Source: Paramagnetospirillum magnetotacticum MS-1 (GTDB lineage Bacteria; Pseudomonadota; Alphaproteobacteria; Rhodospirillales; Magnetospirillaceae). From it: a stretch of 64,000 bases of DNA. Location of the stretch: positions 1 through 64,000 of the forward strand of contig NZ_JXSL01000035.1 in NCBI RefSeq assembly GCF_000829825.1. Reading direction: 5' to 3'. Made by a program: the position numbers and the translations under genes. The notes under the pieces are model-generated. The model did not search any database. It was not told the origin of the DNA and worked only from the letters and a program-made list of their open reading frames with translations. Below, piece by piece: positions 44,845 through 53,649 of the stretch (position 1 is the first letter of the stretch; each line of letters begins with the position of its first letter).

Positions 44845-45531
44845 ATGACCATCCAACGCTTCGATCAAAAGCTTGTCCATCGTGCCTGGCAGCGCATGCG
44901 CTCGGGCCATCGCCTTGACATCCTCGACCCGTCGCCGCTGGAAATCGAGATCGACGATATCGCCCTCGGCCTGTCGCGCGAGGCGCGCTGGAACGGCCAG
45001 ACCCGGGGTGAGCATGCCTATTCGGTGGCGCAGCACTCCATCTTGGTGACGGAACTGATGGCTTCCGATGTGCCGGATTTGCCGACAGAAGCCCTTCTGG
45101 CGGGCTTCCTGCACGACGCACCCGAATACGTCACCTCGGACTTGGTAACGCCGTTTAAGAAGCACATCGGTTCGGTCTATCGGACCATCGAGGACCGGGT
45201 TGCCCGAGCCGTCAGGGTAGCGTTCAATCTCCCGGCTGAACTTCCCCAGGAATGGGCTGAAGCCATCGATCGTGCCGATCATGCTGCCGCCTATCTGGAG
45301 GCCGTCCATCTGGCCGGCTTTAGCGAACAGGAAGCCAGAACCCTTTTTGACTTCCGTCGCCGTGCCCCGATCATCGACATTGAGCCGTGGGAAGCCAGGG
45401 TGGCTAAAGACCGTTTTCTGGCGGTCTTTGATGACCTCGTTGCCGGTGGCCATGGCTGCCGCACCATCTGGGCTGGTCAGCCGCTCTGGGCCGTGCCCGA
45501 ATTGCAACTGGTCGAGGCTCGGAGCGCATGA
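44845..45531 (+). CDS. HD-domain phosphohydrolase (YfbR-like 5'-nucleotidase)
   Basis: A 228-residue enzyme with HD-superfamily metal residues in HAYSVAQHSILV and FLHDAPEYVTSDLVTPFK, the signature of YfbR-like dNMP 5'-nucleotidases. It removes phosphate from nucleoside monophosphates. The start at 44845 has AGGAGG upstream. Its stop overlaps the next small gene (ATGA). Confidence 0.8.
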   Translation: MTIQRFDQKLVHRAWQRMRSGHRLDILDPSPLEIEIDDIALGLSREARWNGQTRGEHAYSVAQHSILVTELMASDVPDLPTEALLAGFLHDAPEYVTSDLVTPFKKHIGSVYRTIEDRVARAVRVAFNLPAELPQEWAEAIDRADHAAAYLEAVHLAGFSEQEARTLFDFRRRAPIIDIEPWEARVAKDRFLAVFDDLVAGGHGCRTIWAGQPLWAVPELQLVEARSA

Positions 45532-45728
45532 TGATCTCAGCAAATGACGGCCATGACGCTGAGGCCCGAAGACTGATCCGGCGCTTTGGCGAGGTTGCTC
45601 GAACCATCGTCGCCGAGGCGGCAGACGAATACCTGCGCCTTGGAGACATGCGTGGCCGCGATGAGCGGTTGCTTCTCCTGACCGAGATTGAGCGCCTTTT
45701 GCAGTCCCAATCCCCGGACGGCATTTGA
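45528..45728 (+). CDS. Small helical protein, unknown
   Basis: A 66-residue protein, charged and helical (RRLIRRFGEVARTIVAEAAD), without a recognised domain. It is coupled to the HD gene by an ATGA overlap and lies 39 nt before the exonuclease gene. Confidence 0.55.
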   Translation: MMISANDGHDAEARRLIRRFGEVARTIVAEAADEYLRLGDMRGRDERLLLLTEIERLLQSQSPDGI

Positions 45729-45767
45729 TGGTAGGATGACAGTCAACAATTGCCTGAAGGATCATTG

Positions 45768-46676
45768 ATGACGGAAACCGATCTCGACGCTATGGCGGCA
45801 ACCTTGGAAGCCTCAGGCCGGTTCCGTGTTCAGCGCCGCATCGAACGACGCGAGCAGGTTCATGCCGATGATGGCACCGCCAAGAAGATTGGTGCCGTCG
45901 TTGACGTGGAGACCACCGGCCTTGATTTGGTCAAGGACGAGATCATCGAACTTGGCATGGTGCTGTTCGAGTTCTCCTCCGATGGCCGGATCTACCGGAT
46001 CCTTGATGTGGTCGAGGCGTTCCAAGAGCCGACTATCCCCATCCTGCCTGAGATTACCCAGCTCACCGGCATCACCGCTGAGATGGTCGCCGGGCATTCT
46101 ATCGATGTTGCCGAGATCGAGCGGCTGATCGCCCCAGTCGCTCTGGTGATCGCCCATAATGCCGGTTTTGACCGGCGTTTCCTTGAGCGTCTGGCCCCTG
46201 GATTTGCCAAGAAGGCCTGGGCCTGCTCCATTAACGAGATCGACTGGGCGGCCGAAGGCATCGGTGGCACCAAGCTGTTCTATCTGCTGGCTCAGTATGG
46301 CCTGTTCCACGATGGTCACCGTGCCGGAGCAGATTGTCTGGCGCTGCTGGAAATTCTAGCCAAGCCTTTGCCGGTTTCCGGGAAGCTTGGATTGGAGCAG
46401 CTCCTGGTCAATGCGCGCTGCCCCACGGTCAGGATTTGGGCCGAATACGCGCCCTTCGACTACAAGGATGATCTCAAGCGCCGGGGCTATAAGTGGAACG
46501 ATGGCTCCGATGGCACTCCGAAAGCTTGGTGGATCGACGTCCGGGAAGACGCTCTGGCCACTGAGTTGACCTATCTGCGCGACGAGATCTACCGCCGGGA
46601 CATCTCGCTTCCAATGCAACGGATGACCGCTTTTGAGCGGTATTCGGCTCGAGGAGGAGAGGTGGTGCGAGCCTAG
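45768..46676 (+). CDS. DnaQ-like DEDDh 3'-5' exonuclease
   Basis: A 302-residue protein. The exonuclease domain is about 40-205: DVETTGLD (Exo I, Asp and Glu), AHNAGFDRRFLE (Exo II) and HRAGADC (Exo III with His and Asp). The C-terminal 100 residues contain LKRRGYKWNDGSDGTPKAWWID, a small domain often fused to such exonucleases. Probable DNA or RNA trimming or proofreading role; with the HD nucleotidase it forms a nucleotide-processing operon. Confidence 0.83.
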   Translation: MTETDLDAMAATLEASGRFRVQRRIERREQVHADDGTAKKIGAVVDVETTGLDLVKDEIIELGMVLFEFSSDGRIYRILDVVEAFQEPTIPILPEITQLTGITAEMVAGHSIDVAEIERLIAPVALVIAHNAGFDRRFLERLAPGFAKKAWACSINEIDWAAEGIGGTKLFYLLAQYGLFHDGHRAGADCLALLEILAKPLPVSGKLGLEQLLVNARCPTVRIWAEYAPFDYKDDLKRRGYKWNDGSDGTPKAWWIDVREDALATELTYLRDEIYRRDISLPMQRMTAFERYSARGGEVVRA

Positions 46677-46906
46677 CCGCGCCCACCCAGCTTACGGCGA
46701 CGTTGGTGCTCAGCTTCCGCTTCTGCGGCACAATCGCAGCAGGTCGGGGCGGCCGGATTGGCTTGCAGACGAGCGGCCTCAATGGCCTGGCCACAGGCTC
46801 GGCAGACGCCTGAAGACGGTCCCTTGGGCTGGCGGCTGAGAGCAACCTGGATGGCCATATTGGTCATCAATTCCGCCCGTTCGTTGGCGGTATCAATTTC
46901 GTCCAC
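46673..46906 (-). CDS. TraR/DksA-type C4 zinc-finger protein
   Basis: A 77-residue protein with CRACGQAIEAARL and PTCCDC, the C4 finger of TraR/DksA. The helical N-terminus DEIDTANERAELM is short as in TraR. Such proteins bind RNA polymerase through the secondary channel. It starts at GTG 46906 with AAGG upstream and overlaps the exonuclease stop convergently. TraR-like proteins are typical of mobile elements. Confidence 0.7.
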   Translation of the reverse strand: MDEIDTANERAELMTNMAIQVALSRQPKGPSSGVCRACGQAIEAARLQANPAAPTCCDCAAEAEAEHQRRRKLGGRG

Positions 46907-47000
46907 GCTTTGCACCTTGTCAGTTGATGGCCGGCCCAATAGATAATGCGAAAATCTGGATGGACAAGGGTTTTGAGGAGCGTTTGGAGCCTTTTGGACG

Positions 47001-47351
47001 ATGATGATCACGGTGGATAGCGAACCTGATCGAGAGGCGAAACTGGCGGAGATCGTCGCCAAGATCCGCCAAATTCTCGTCGGAGATGACCCACAGGACA
47101 TCGCCGAAGCGACGCCCCCTGAGCCGAAGAATCCGGAGGTAACCGGGATCAGTGTCGCCCGGGCCCATCGTTTAACCCTGTTGGCAAACCATGTGTTCGG
47201 CGATGAAGACAAGGCCTGCATTTGGTTGACGGAGCCGCAGGAAAGGTTTGGTGGCAAATCCCTGATGCAATTGGCCGAGAATCCCGCCGTTGCCGATCAT
47301 ATTGAGGAGGCATTGCGGCGGATTCACGAGGAACAGATTTTCAAAGATTAA
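47001..47351 (+). CDS. MbcA/ParS/Xre (DUF2384) antitoxin-like protein without visible toxin
   Basis: A 116-residue protein. The C-terminal 65 residues have the DUF2384 toxin-binding pattern LLANHVFGDEDKACIWLTEP, then FGGKSLMQLAENP and IEEALRRI. The usual RES-domain toxin gene does not follow, and the 101-residue gene downstream is not RES-like. Orphan antitoxin or a regulator. Confidence 0.65.
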   Translation: MMITVDSEPDREAKLAEIVAKIRQILVGDDPQDIAEATPPEPKNPEVTGISVARAHRLTLLANHVFGDEDKACIWLTEPQERFGGKSLMQLAENPAVADHIEEALRRIHEEQIFKD

Positions 47352-47411
47352 CTCCAAATACACGGCTATCGCAGTCCTATCAAATCAATAAATATTGTGA
47401 ACATATGACTC

Positions 47412-47717
47412 ATGAATTCGAATTCAGAACAACCAAAAAGCGCGCTTGATCAATGCTTTATAGATACAGTTAGGCATTTGCCTCATATAGAAGCGCCAGA
47501 CAAGCTTGAACAAGTGACGGAATTGCTTTTGATGGCGATTCTCTCGAGAGAGCCATTGAAGCCATTACGAGATGCATTGGTTGCGTCTATCCGGCTCACA
47601 ATAAATGAAGTGCGCGGTCGACCGCTAGGCCATGGAAGACGGAACGCCATGCGACTGTCTGCGGTGATGTGCCGAAAATCTCTGCAGGTGGCCAGGATCG
47701 CGTCAAAAGTTATCTGA
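47412..47717 (+). CDS. Hypothetical protein
   Basis: A 101-residue helical protein (IEAPDKLEQVTELLLMAILS, then RDALVASIRLTINEV). The 5' part is AT-richer than its surroundings. No family recognised and no clear ribosome site. Confidence 0.4.
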   Translation: MNSNSEQPKSALDQCFIDTVRHLPHIEAPDKLEQVTELLLMAILSREPLKPLRDALVASIRLTINEVRGRPLGHGRRNAMRLSAVMCRKSLQVARIASKVI

Positions 47718-47972
47718 CCTTACGAGGCATGATCTGGCTGAAGGCTAAATCGGCGATGGCGGCTGTCGAAGGCTCCATCGCCGATCTTCGCTGGGTGGGA
47801 TTGGGGATAAGGGGCCTCCCACCCAATTGTGGCCGCTTCATCTGGGGGATGGACCACATGGAAACGATATCTGGAGCAGCCGTCGGGATCAAGATAGCCA
47901 GGTACGGCTGGCTTGAGCCATCTCCCCAATGAGGCCATACTGGACTCAATCCAATAAACGAAAGGTAGCGCC

Positions 47973-48482
47973 ATGGCCAAGAAGCCCACTGCCACACATC
48001 AAGAATCAAAATCCGGCGCTCAGACCACCAAACGATCTGTTCGCGGCCGGTTGGAAGATGGTTCAGCCAATCCCATTGATGTCCATGTTGGCGCTCGCAC
48101 GCGACTTCGCCGGACCCTGCTCGGTATGAGCCAGGAGAAGTTGGGAGAGGCCATTGGCCTAACCTTCCAGCAGGTTCAGAAGTACGAACGGGGCGCCAAC
48201 CGCATTGGCGCCAGCCGTCTATTCGATCTGTCCCGAGTTCTGGATGTGCCGGTATCATTTTTCTTCGATGACATGGGCGAAGACGCTCAGTCCAGTAGCC
48301 CGGCGGCGGTGATCAAGGGTGAAGCCGTGACAACTGCGGCCAGTCCGGGTGACGAACGCGATCCCATGGCTAAGCGCGAGACCCTGGAGCTGGTACGGGC
48401 CTATTACAGCATCACCGACGAGAGTGTGCGCCGGAAGGCCTATGAACTGGCCAAAACCCTGGGTGGATCTGATAAAACCTAA
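47973..48482 (+). CDS. XRE-family regulator
   Basis: A 169-residue protein. Helix-turn-helix about 40-95: RRTLLGMSQEKLGEAIGLTF and QKYERGANRIGASRL, followed by VLDVPVSFFFDD, the common alphaproteobacterial form. The C-terminal LVRAYYSITDESVRRKAYELAKTL completes the family. Start at ATG 47973. The 255-bp gap upstream shows no gene. Confidence 0.82.
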   Translation: MAKKPTATHQESKSGAQTTKRSVRGRLEDGSANPIDVHVGARTRLRRTLLGMSQEKLGEAIGLTFQQVQKYERGANRIGASRLFDLSRVLDVPVSFFFDDMGEDAQSSSPAAVIKGEAVTTAASPGDERDPMAKRETLELVRAYYSITDESVRRKAYELAKTLGGSDKT

Positions 48483-48513
48483 CGGTTCAGCACTTGGGCA
48501 GGATGCGTAGATA

Positions 48514-48942
48514 GTGGCCACCAAGAAATGCGTGAAGCAGGGCTGTGAGGTTGCAGAAACATGCGCCGCTGGCGCAGCCATTTCCGTCCCAACTCCCAAA
48601 CGCACCAGGACCAGATCCAAGGCAGCATCGCGCAAGCGACCGGATGTGGAAAAATCTGCTCAGCCAGAACTGAGCGCCGAACCCCCGGAGGAGGTGCCAT
48701 CTGCCAGCGAAGCATTGGCGCCTACCGCGCTTGCGTCGTCACTTGGTTCGGCTAAACCGAATTTGGGCGAAGTCCACTGGCATAAGCAGGACAGCAACAT
48801 CCTGGATGGCCGCGAAAGTCTTTTCCTCAAGGTTTGGGACGTGGTCAGCTCATTCCGCCGACCGAAATTCGAACCTCGGCCACAGCCTGCCAAAAGGCAG
48901 ACTGTTGAGGACAATGATCTCTATTCCGATATGTTCAAATAA
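48514..48942 (+). CDS. Hypothetical basic/proline-rich protein
   Basis: A 142-residue protein with a Lys/Arg/Pro-rich low-complexity N-terminal half (PKRTRTRSKAASRKRP), then an ordered end SNILDGRESLFLKVWDVVSSF. It begins at GTG 48514. It precedes the PHA synthase by 21 nt and shares the basic composition of that protein's tail, which may reflect a shared granule or nucleic-acid association (inference). Confidence 0.55.
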   Translation: MATKKCVKQGCEVAETCAAGAAISVPTPKRTRTRSKAASRKRPDVEKSAQPELSAEPPEEVPSASEALAPTALASSLGSAKPNLGEVHWHKQDSNILDGRESLFLKVWDVVSSFRRPKFEPRPQPAKRQTVEDNDLYSDMFK

Positions 48943-48963
48943 ACGCCACCTACGGAGGCATTG

Positions 48964-51063
48964 ATGGCCACGAAGCGCAAAGCCGGTTCTGCCGATCACC
49001 CCAAAGAAGGTGTCGCACCAGGACCAAAGCCCGAGTTAGTCATCAAGGCCCCGCTGAAGGCCACAGGGCAAAAGGGCGGAAAGGCTACCGTTGCATCACT
49101 CTCGCCAGCCCAGCCCTCCTCGAAGCCAGCTAAGGTTTCGCAGCCAAAGTCCCGTGCCAGGCCTGCCCAGAAGGTTGCGGCAGCTGCGAGCCCCAAGCCC
49201 AAGCTGGCGCCGAAGCTGAAGCCTAAATCAGCTTCTACGGTGCCGGAGGACATCGGCACGCAGAGCCCGGTGAATCCCGCGGATCAGCAACCTCACCAAC
49301 CTGACAAGCCTGAACCGCCATATCAAGCTGCAGTCGCTCCCCTCGCGGCCTTTGCCAGCCAAATGTGGCAGGCAAATCCGCTGTCAAAACTATTGCCCTT
49401 GGATATGGCCGCCATTGTGGAGGCGGTTTCCACAGTCTCGGCCCAGGCTCTAGAAGACCCCGCGAGAGCCAACGACGAAGCTCGAGAACTGACGCTCAAG
49501 CTTTGGCAGAATGCATCAGACACCTGGACGGCCGCCATCGCCCGTTGGTCAGGCCAAGCATCACCGGTGACTGACCGGGATAAGGCACCTGGCGGTGAAG
49601 TCGATCGGCGGTTTGATGCTCCGGAGTGGGAGCAAAACCCATTTTTTCACATGATGAAGCAGACCTATGGGCTGCTATCGGAGCAATTGCTGAAACAGGC
49701 GGAGAGGGCCGACCTGGAAGGCAGCGACAAACAGCGGCTCGCATTCCATTTGCGCCAGTTGATTGACGCCTCCAGCCCAACCGTCTTCCTGCCAACAAAT
49801 CCCGCGGCACTGCGTAAGGCCATGGAAACCGGTGGAACAAGCGTCGCCAACGGAATGCGCCAGTTGCTGGCCGATCTCGATGCCGGTCGGCTCAACATGA
49901 CCGATACCGAAGCCTTCGCGCCTGGCCGGAACCTTGCGTTGACGCCGGGCAAGGTGGTTTTCCGAAACAAGCTGATCGAATTGATCCAGTACGCGCCCAA
50001 GGGTGAAAAAGCCCATGAGGTGCCGCTGCTGATCCTGCCGCCATGGATCAACAAGTACTACATCCTCGATCTCCAGCCCAAGAACAGCCTCGTGGCCTAC
50101 CTGGTCGACCAGGGATTTACGGTGTTCATGGTCAGCTGGAAAAATCCGGATGCCTCATTGGAGGAAACCTCACTCGATGACTACATGCTGGATGGACCGA
50201 TCGCCGCCAGCGACGCGGTCCGCCGGATTACCGGCGCCAAGCAGATCAACGCTATGGGCTATTGTATCGGCGGCACATTGTTGATGATGACTTTGGCCGC
50301 CCTGGCGGCCAAGGGTGATGATCGGTTCTCCTCGGCCACCTTGATGGTCTCCATGCAAGATTTCACCGAAGTCGGCGATACCGCTGTCTTCATGGACGAG
50401 CCGCACATCGAGTTCATCGAGAAGCAGATGTTGGAGCGCGGCTATCTCGACAGTCGGCATATGTCCGACATGTTCAATATGCTGCGCCCGAATGACCTGA
50501 TCTGGGGGGCGGTGGTCAACAACTACCTCATGGGGGAAAAGCCACCGGCATTTGACCTCTTGTATTGGAATGCCGATGGAACCCGCATGGCTCGGGCTGC
50601 GCACAGCTTCTACCTGCGGAACACCTATATCGAAAACAATCTGATCAAACCCGGTGCCATCACGTTACTGGGAGAAAAGCTCGACCTCAGGAAGATCACC
50701 CAAGATATCTATGCGGTGGGGGCAGAGAAGGATCACATCGTTCCCTGGCGAGCGGCGTGGCAGGTCACGCGGTTGACTGGAGGTGATGTCCGTTATGTCC
50801 TCGCTGCCAGTGGGCATATTGCCGGCATGATAAATCCTCCGGCCAAGGCCAAGGGTGGGCATTTGACCAATGACTCTACAAGCAGGCCAGCCACCCCTGA
50901 CGATTGGCTGGCGGGGGCTGTCGCGAAGCAAGGGAGTTGGTGGGCCGATTGGGCTCAGTGGTTGGCGGCACACTCTGGCGAGAAGCTCGCGGTACCTCCA
51001 ATGGGAAGCAAAACCGACAAACCTTTATGCGACGCGCCGGGAACCTATGTAATGGAGCGATAG
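48964..51063 (+). CDS. phaC: Class I polyhydroxyalkanoate synthase with basic N-terminal extension
   Basis: A 699-residue enzyme that polymerises (R)-3-hydroxyacyl-CoA on PHA granules. The lipase-like box GYCIGGT holds catalytic Cys434; Asp in AEKDHIVPW and His in ASGHIAGM complete the triad. Class I enzymes are usually near 590 residues. The extra length is an N-terminal Lys/Ala/Pro-rich tail (about 1-115), like the DNA-binding tails of PhaF/PhaM-type phasins. GGAGG precedes the start. No other pha genes are near, so this is an accessory copy. Confidence 0.88.
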   Translation: MATKRKAGSADHPKEGVAPGPKPELVIKAPLKATGQKGGKATVASLSPAQPSSKPAKVSQPKSRARPAQKVAAAASPKPKLAPKLKPKSASTVPEDIGTQSPVNPADQQPHQPDKPEPPYQAAVAPLAAFASQMWQANPLSKLLPLDMAAIVEAVSTVSAQALEDPARANDEARELTLKLWQNASDTWTAAIARWSGQASPVTDRDKAPGGEVDRRFDAPEWEQNPFFHMMKQTYGLLSEQLLKQAERADLEGSDKQRLAFHLRQLIDASSPTVFLPTNPAALRKAMETGGTSVANGMRQLLADLDAGRLNMTDTEAFAPGRNLALTPGKVVFRNKLIELIQYAPKGEKAHEVPLLILPPWINKYYILDLQPKNSLVAYLVDQGFTVFMVSWKNPDASLEETSLDDYMLDGPIAASDAVRRITGAKQINAMGYCIGGTLLMMTLAALAAKGDDRFSSATLMVSMQDFTEVGDTAVFMDEPHIEFIEKQMLERGYLDSRHMSDMFNMLRPNDLIWGAVVNNYLMGEKPPAFDLLYWNADGTRMARAAHSFYLRNTYIENNLIKPGAITLLGEKLDLRKITQDIYAVGAEKDHIVPWRAAWQVTRLTGGDVRYVLAASGHIAGMINPPAKAKGGHLTNDSTSRPATPDDWLAGAVAKQGSWWADWAQWLAAHSGEKLAVPPMGSKTDKPLCDAPGTYVMER

Positions 51064-51202
51064 GGTGGCTTCAGCGGTTTTCTATCTGCTCCGCTTTATG
51101 GATCGACTTGAATACAGGGAACTAAGCGGATAGGGGTTGTCGGCCTACCAAATGGTGGGATAATTTTATCTGACGGTATGCTTACTATAGGAGAGCGTCG
51201 CC

Positions 51203-51400
51203 ATGAACTCAGATGAGACGAGAGTTGTATATAATACATTACTATCTATTGCGAGCGCCGTCAGGCATATCAATGATAAGGGACCGGGAAATACGGATGA
51301 CGTCATGAAAATATTTGAGAACCTTGCCGATTATCTTGTAGTTATACAGGAAAACGATAAAGCTCTTCACGACGAATTGACAAAATCGAGGACAAAATAA
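51203..51400 (+). CDS. Small hypothetical protein
   Basis: A 65-residue helical, acidic protein (TLLSIASAVRHINDKG...) with AGGAGAG before its ATG. AT-rich relative to the flanks. No family recognised. The following 287 bp hold no supported gene. Confidence 0.5.
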   Translation: MNSDETRVVYNTLLSIASAVRHINDKGPGNTDDVMKIFENLADYLVVIQENDKALHDELTKSRTK

Positions 51401-51687
51401 AGGGAGCAGCCTCATTCTTCACTTATATTTTAGAAGACGGATGAAGTGCGGGACTAAGCCGCCGCCAAGCGTTTGTCGCTGGCCCCAATATTCATGGCGA
51501 TAAATTTTTGTGTCTCGGGCCATTGGTTTCCGATCCAATCAAAGGGCAGAGTAAGGCATGAAGTAGACAGAATCGGACGTGTAGGTCGGGCAATCATTGG
51601 GAGGGGGCTGTATTGGCTGCGGGATGACATGTGTCTCTGCCGGCTGACCGTACATTTGCTGAAGGCAGGAATGGGGAGAGTTTGCCT

Positions 51688-53187
51688 TCACTGAGGGACG
51701 GTGATTCCCGTGAATGCGGACCACATGCGAACCATGGCGTAGGTGTCTAGCGCACAATATGCCAGCAGTTGAGCCCTGATCTCCTGCTTGCGGGATGGCA
51801 GCGTTTCGGGCGAAATGGCTTCGATAAAGGCTTCCATCGCCATGCCGCCATTTTGAACACCGATAAGCTTGTCATAACGCAGATCTGGACAAAGGGCAGG
51901 GAGAACCGCCTTGATGCTCCAGCTCCCGTGCTGGTCAGGATGATAGAAATATTTGTTGGCCACGGGGAGAAGATCGACGAGCCGATGGGCCATGGCCTTC
52001 AGGGGGGTGGCCAGTGATGGAAAGCGCTGGGCTAGGTCCTCGATGCGGCCTTTTTCAAAAGTCGCGTTGTAGGCGTAGATTGGGCCAACTGTCCCACAGA
52101 CGTCAATCAGGTCATTGGCCAAGGCCTCCGATGGATCGTCTCCGGAAAGATCGACAAATTCGTGGTGGCAGAGAGTTCCATCTTGCAAGAGGTGGTGGGC
52201 GCTGAACTGGAAGGGAATCTGTTGGTAGGGATGCGTGCCCTTCCAGAGGGGAACGGAAAACAAAATAGTCTCAAAATCAAGGAAATACCCCGGCGGCATG
52301 TAATTGGCCAGTTCTCGTGCCGCGCCATCACGGTCGAAATAGGTCTGCCCGGACAGAGTGGCCACCTTGACCCTGCGCTGAATGTCCGTCAGCAGATCAT
52401 CAGGCAAATCGCGCATTTCCGTGACCGAGTTAGCATTGATATGCGCCTTCAATTCCTTCTTAAATCTGCCGGGGAGCCATGCGATGGGCTCTGCCGCCTG
52501 CGTCTCTTCGGCTTGGCAATGCGATAGAAATCCGCATGGATTCGGTTTGGAGCAGTGGTCTCCCGTGGCGATGCAGGGTTCGTTCTGTCCGGCGGCAATC
52601 GTCTTGGCCTCGCATATCCACTCCGAGACCTCGGCACCTCGGCCAAAGGCTTCGGCTGTAAGATCAACCTCCTTCAGCAGGCCGCTATAGTCGTTGTTAC
52701 CTGGATAGACCCATTCGGTATCAATATGCGCGACGGCAATGGCCGTGAGCGGTACGCAGGCGCTGCGCGCGATGAAGGCTTGCACGGCGGCGTCGTCACG
52801 ATGGTAATCCTTGACCTTGGACGATGACTTGACCTCGACCATACGCCAGTTCAGCGTCTCTCCGTTGGGGATCGGCAACATCACGTCGGCGAAGGCCAGA
52901 GCCCCTTCGGCTCGAAATCCTGCCTCAAAGATGGGCTGAGGAGTTACCAGGAGGGCCTGGGTTCTGGCAAAGGCCGCTTCGTATCCGTCGACCCGGGCAT
53001 CGATGAAGACCCCATTGTCCATCGGATCATAAATCTTACGGGCAATATCCCCGACCCGGTGTCCCGCTGAAAATCGAGCCTGGGTACTTTCTGAATTCTC
53101 GCACAATTCGGGATGGTGCAGTTCAAGCCAGAGGCGTCGGTGGCATTGCCGGTAGGCCAGGAGTTTGGACTTCGAGAGCATAACCAT
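51688..53187 (-). CDS. DUF2779-type fusion nuclease (Cas4-like plus DEDD exonuclease)
   Basis: A 499-residue protein. The N-terminal Cas4/RecB-like nuclease part starts SKSKLLAYRQCHRRLWLE, with PD-(D/E)XK residues in FADVMLP...VEVKSSSKVKDYHRDD, and closes with Cys residues in CIATGDHCSKPNPCGFLSHC. This gives one early and three or four late Cys for a possible Fe-S cluster. The C-terminal part has FLDFETI, YNATFEKGRIEDL and CALDTYAM, a DEDD exonuclease. The family is known only by its DUF number. AGGAGG precedes the ATG. Confidence 0.75.
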   Translation of the reverse strand: MVMLSKSKLLAYRQCHRRLWLELHHPELCENSESTQARFSAGHRVGDIARKIYDPMDNGVFIDARVDGYEAAFARTQALLVTPQPIFEAGFRAEGALAFADVMLPIPNGETLNWRMVEVKSSSKVKDYHRDDAAVQAFIARSACVPLTAIAVAHIDTEWVYPGNNDYSGLLKEVDLTAEAFGRGAEVSEWICEAKTIAAGQNEPCIATGDHCSKPNPCGFLSHCQAEETQAAEPIAWLPGRFKKELKAHINANSVTEMRDLPDDLLTDIQRRVKVATLSGQTYFDRDGAARELANYMPPGYFLDFETILFSVPLWKGTHPYQQIPFQFSAHHLLQDGTLCHHEFVDLSGDDPSEALANDLIDVCGTVGPIYAYNATFEKGRIEDLAQRFPSLATPLKAMAHRLVDLLPVANKYFYHPDQHGSWSIKAVLPALCPDLRYDKLIGVQNGGMAMEAFIEAISPETLPSRKQEIRAQLLAYCALDTYAMVRMWSAFTGITVPQ

Positions 53188-53637
53188 TGGTGTCCTCCTG
53201 GCCGTTCAATCCGGTGTTCTGCCGACTGCTGCTGCGTTTGTATACGATCTTGACGTGGCTGGCACTGTCGGGATGCCAATGCTCTCGCTACGGCTCTTAA
53301 CCCATGGACGTCACCCTTTCCCACTTTTGGGTCAGGCTCAATTTTCCTAAGGCAGAATTAGTCGAGAAGGTGGAACATAAATTGCCTGTACGTCAAATAT
53401 GGGCGCGGCAGGTGAAGCCTCAAAAGCCCCACATTCTTCGGTTCCACAGCTGCATGCTGTTGCAGTCATCTATGACATAACCATCTGGCAACCTCCCAAG
53501 ACGGGTTTCCATACTCCTCCATGGGAAACGATGGTACTTAAGTACGACCGTTTTCGACGTAGCCCGCTCTGAGGATTGCTCTCTCAGAGGAGATGCGGTT
53601 TGGGGCGGTCGACACATGGTGACAAGCCCATCCGCAG
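53188..53637. other. Gene-free stretch between divergent genes
   Basis: 450 bp separating the divergent nuclease and WYL genes. Several short frames exist, but none has a ribosome site or recognisable product. It presumably holds promoters for both sides; no strong box was identified. Confidence 0.4.
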
Positions 53638-53649
53638 GTGCAGTCAGCG

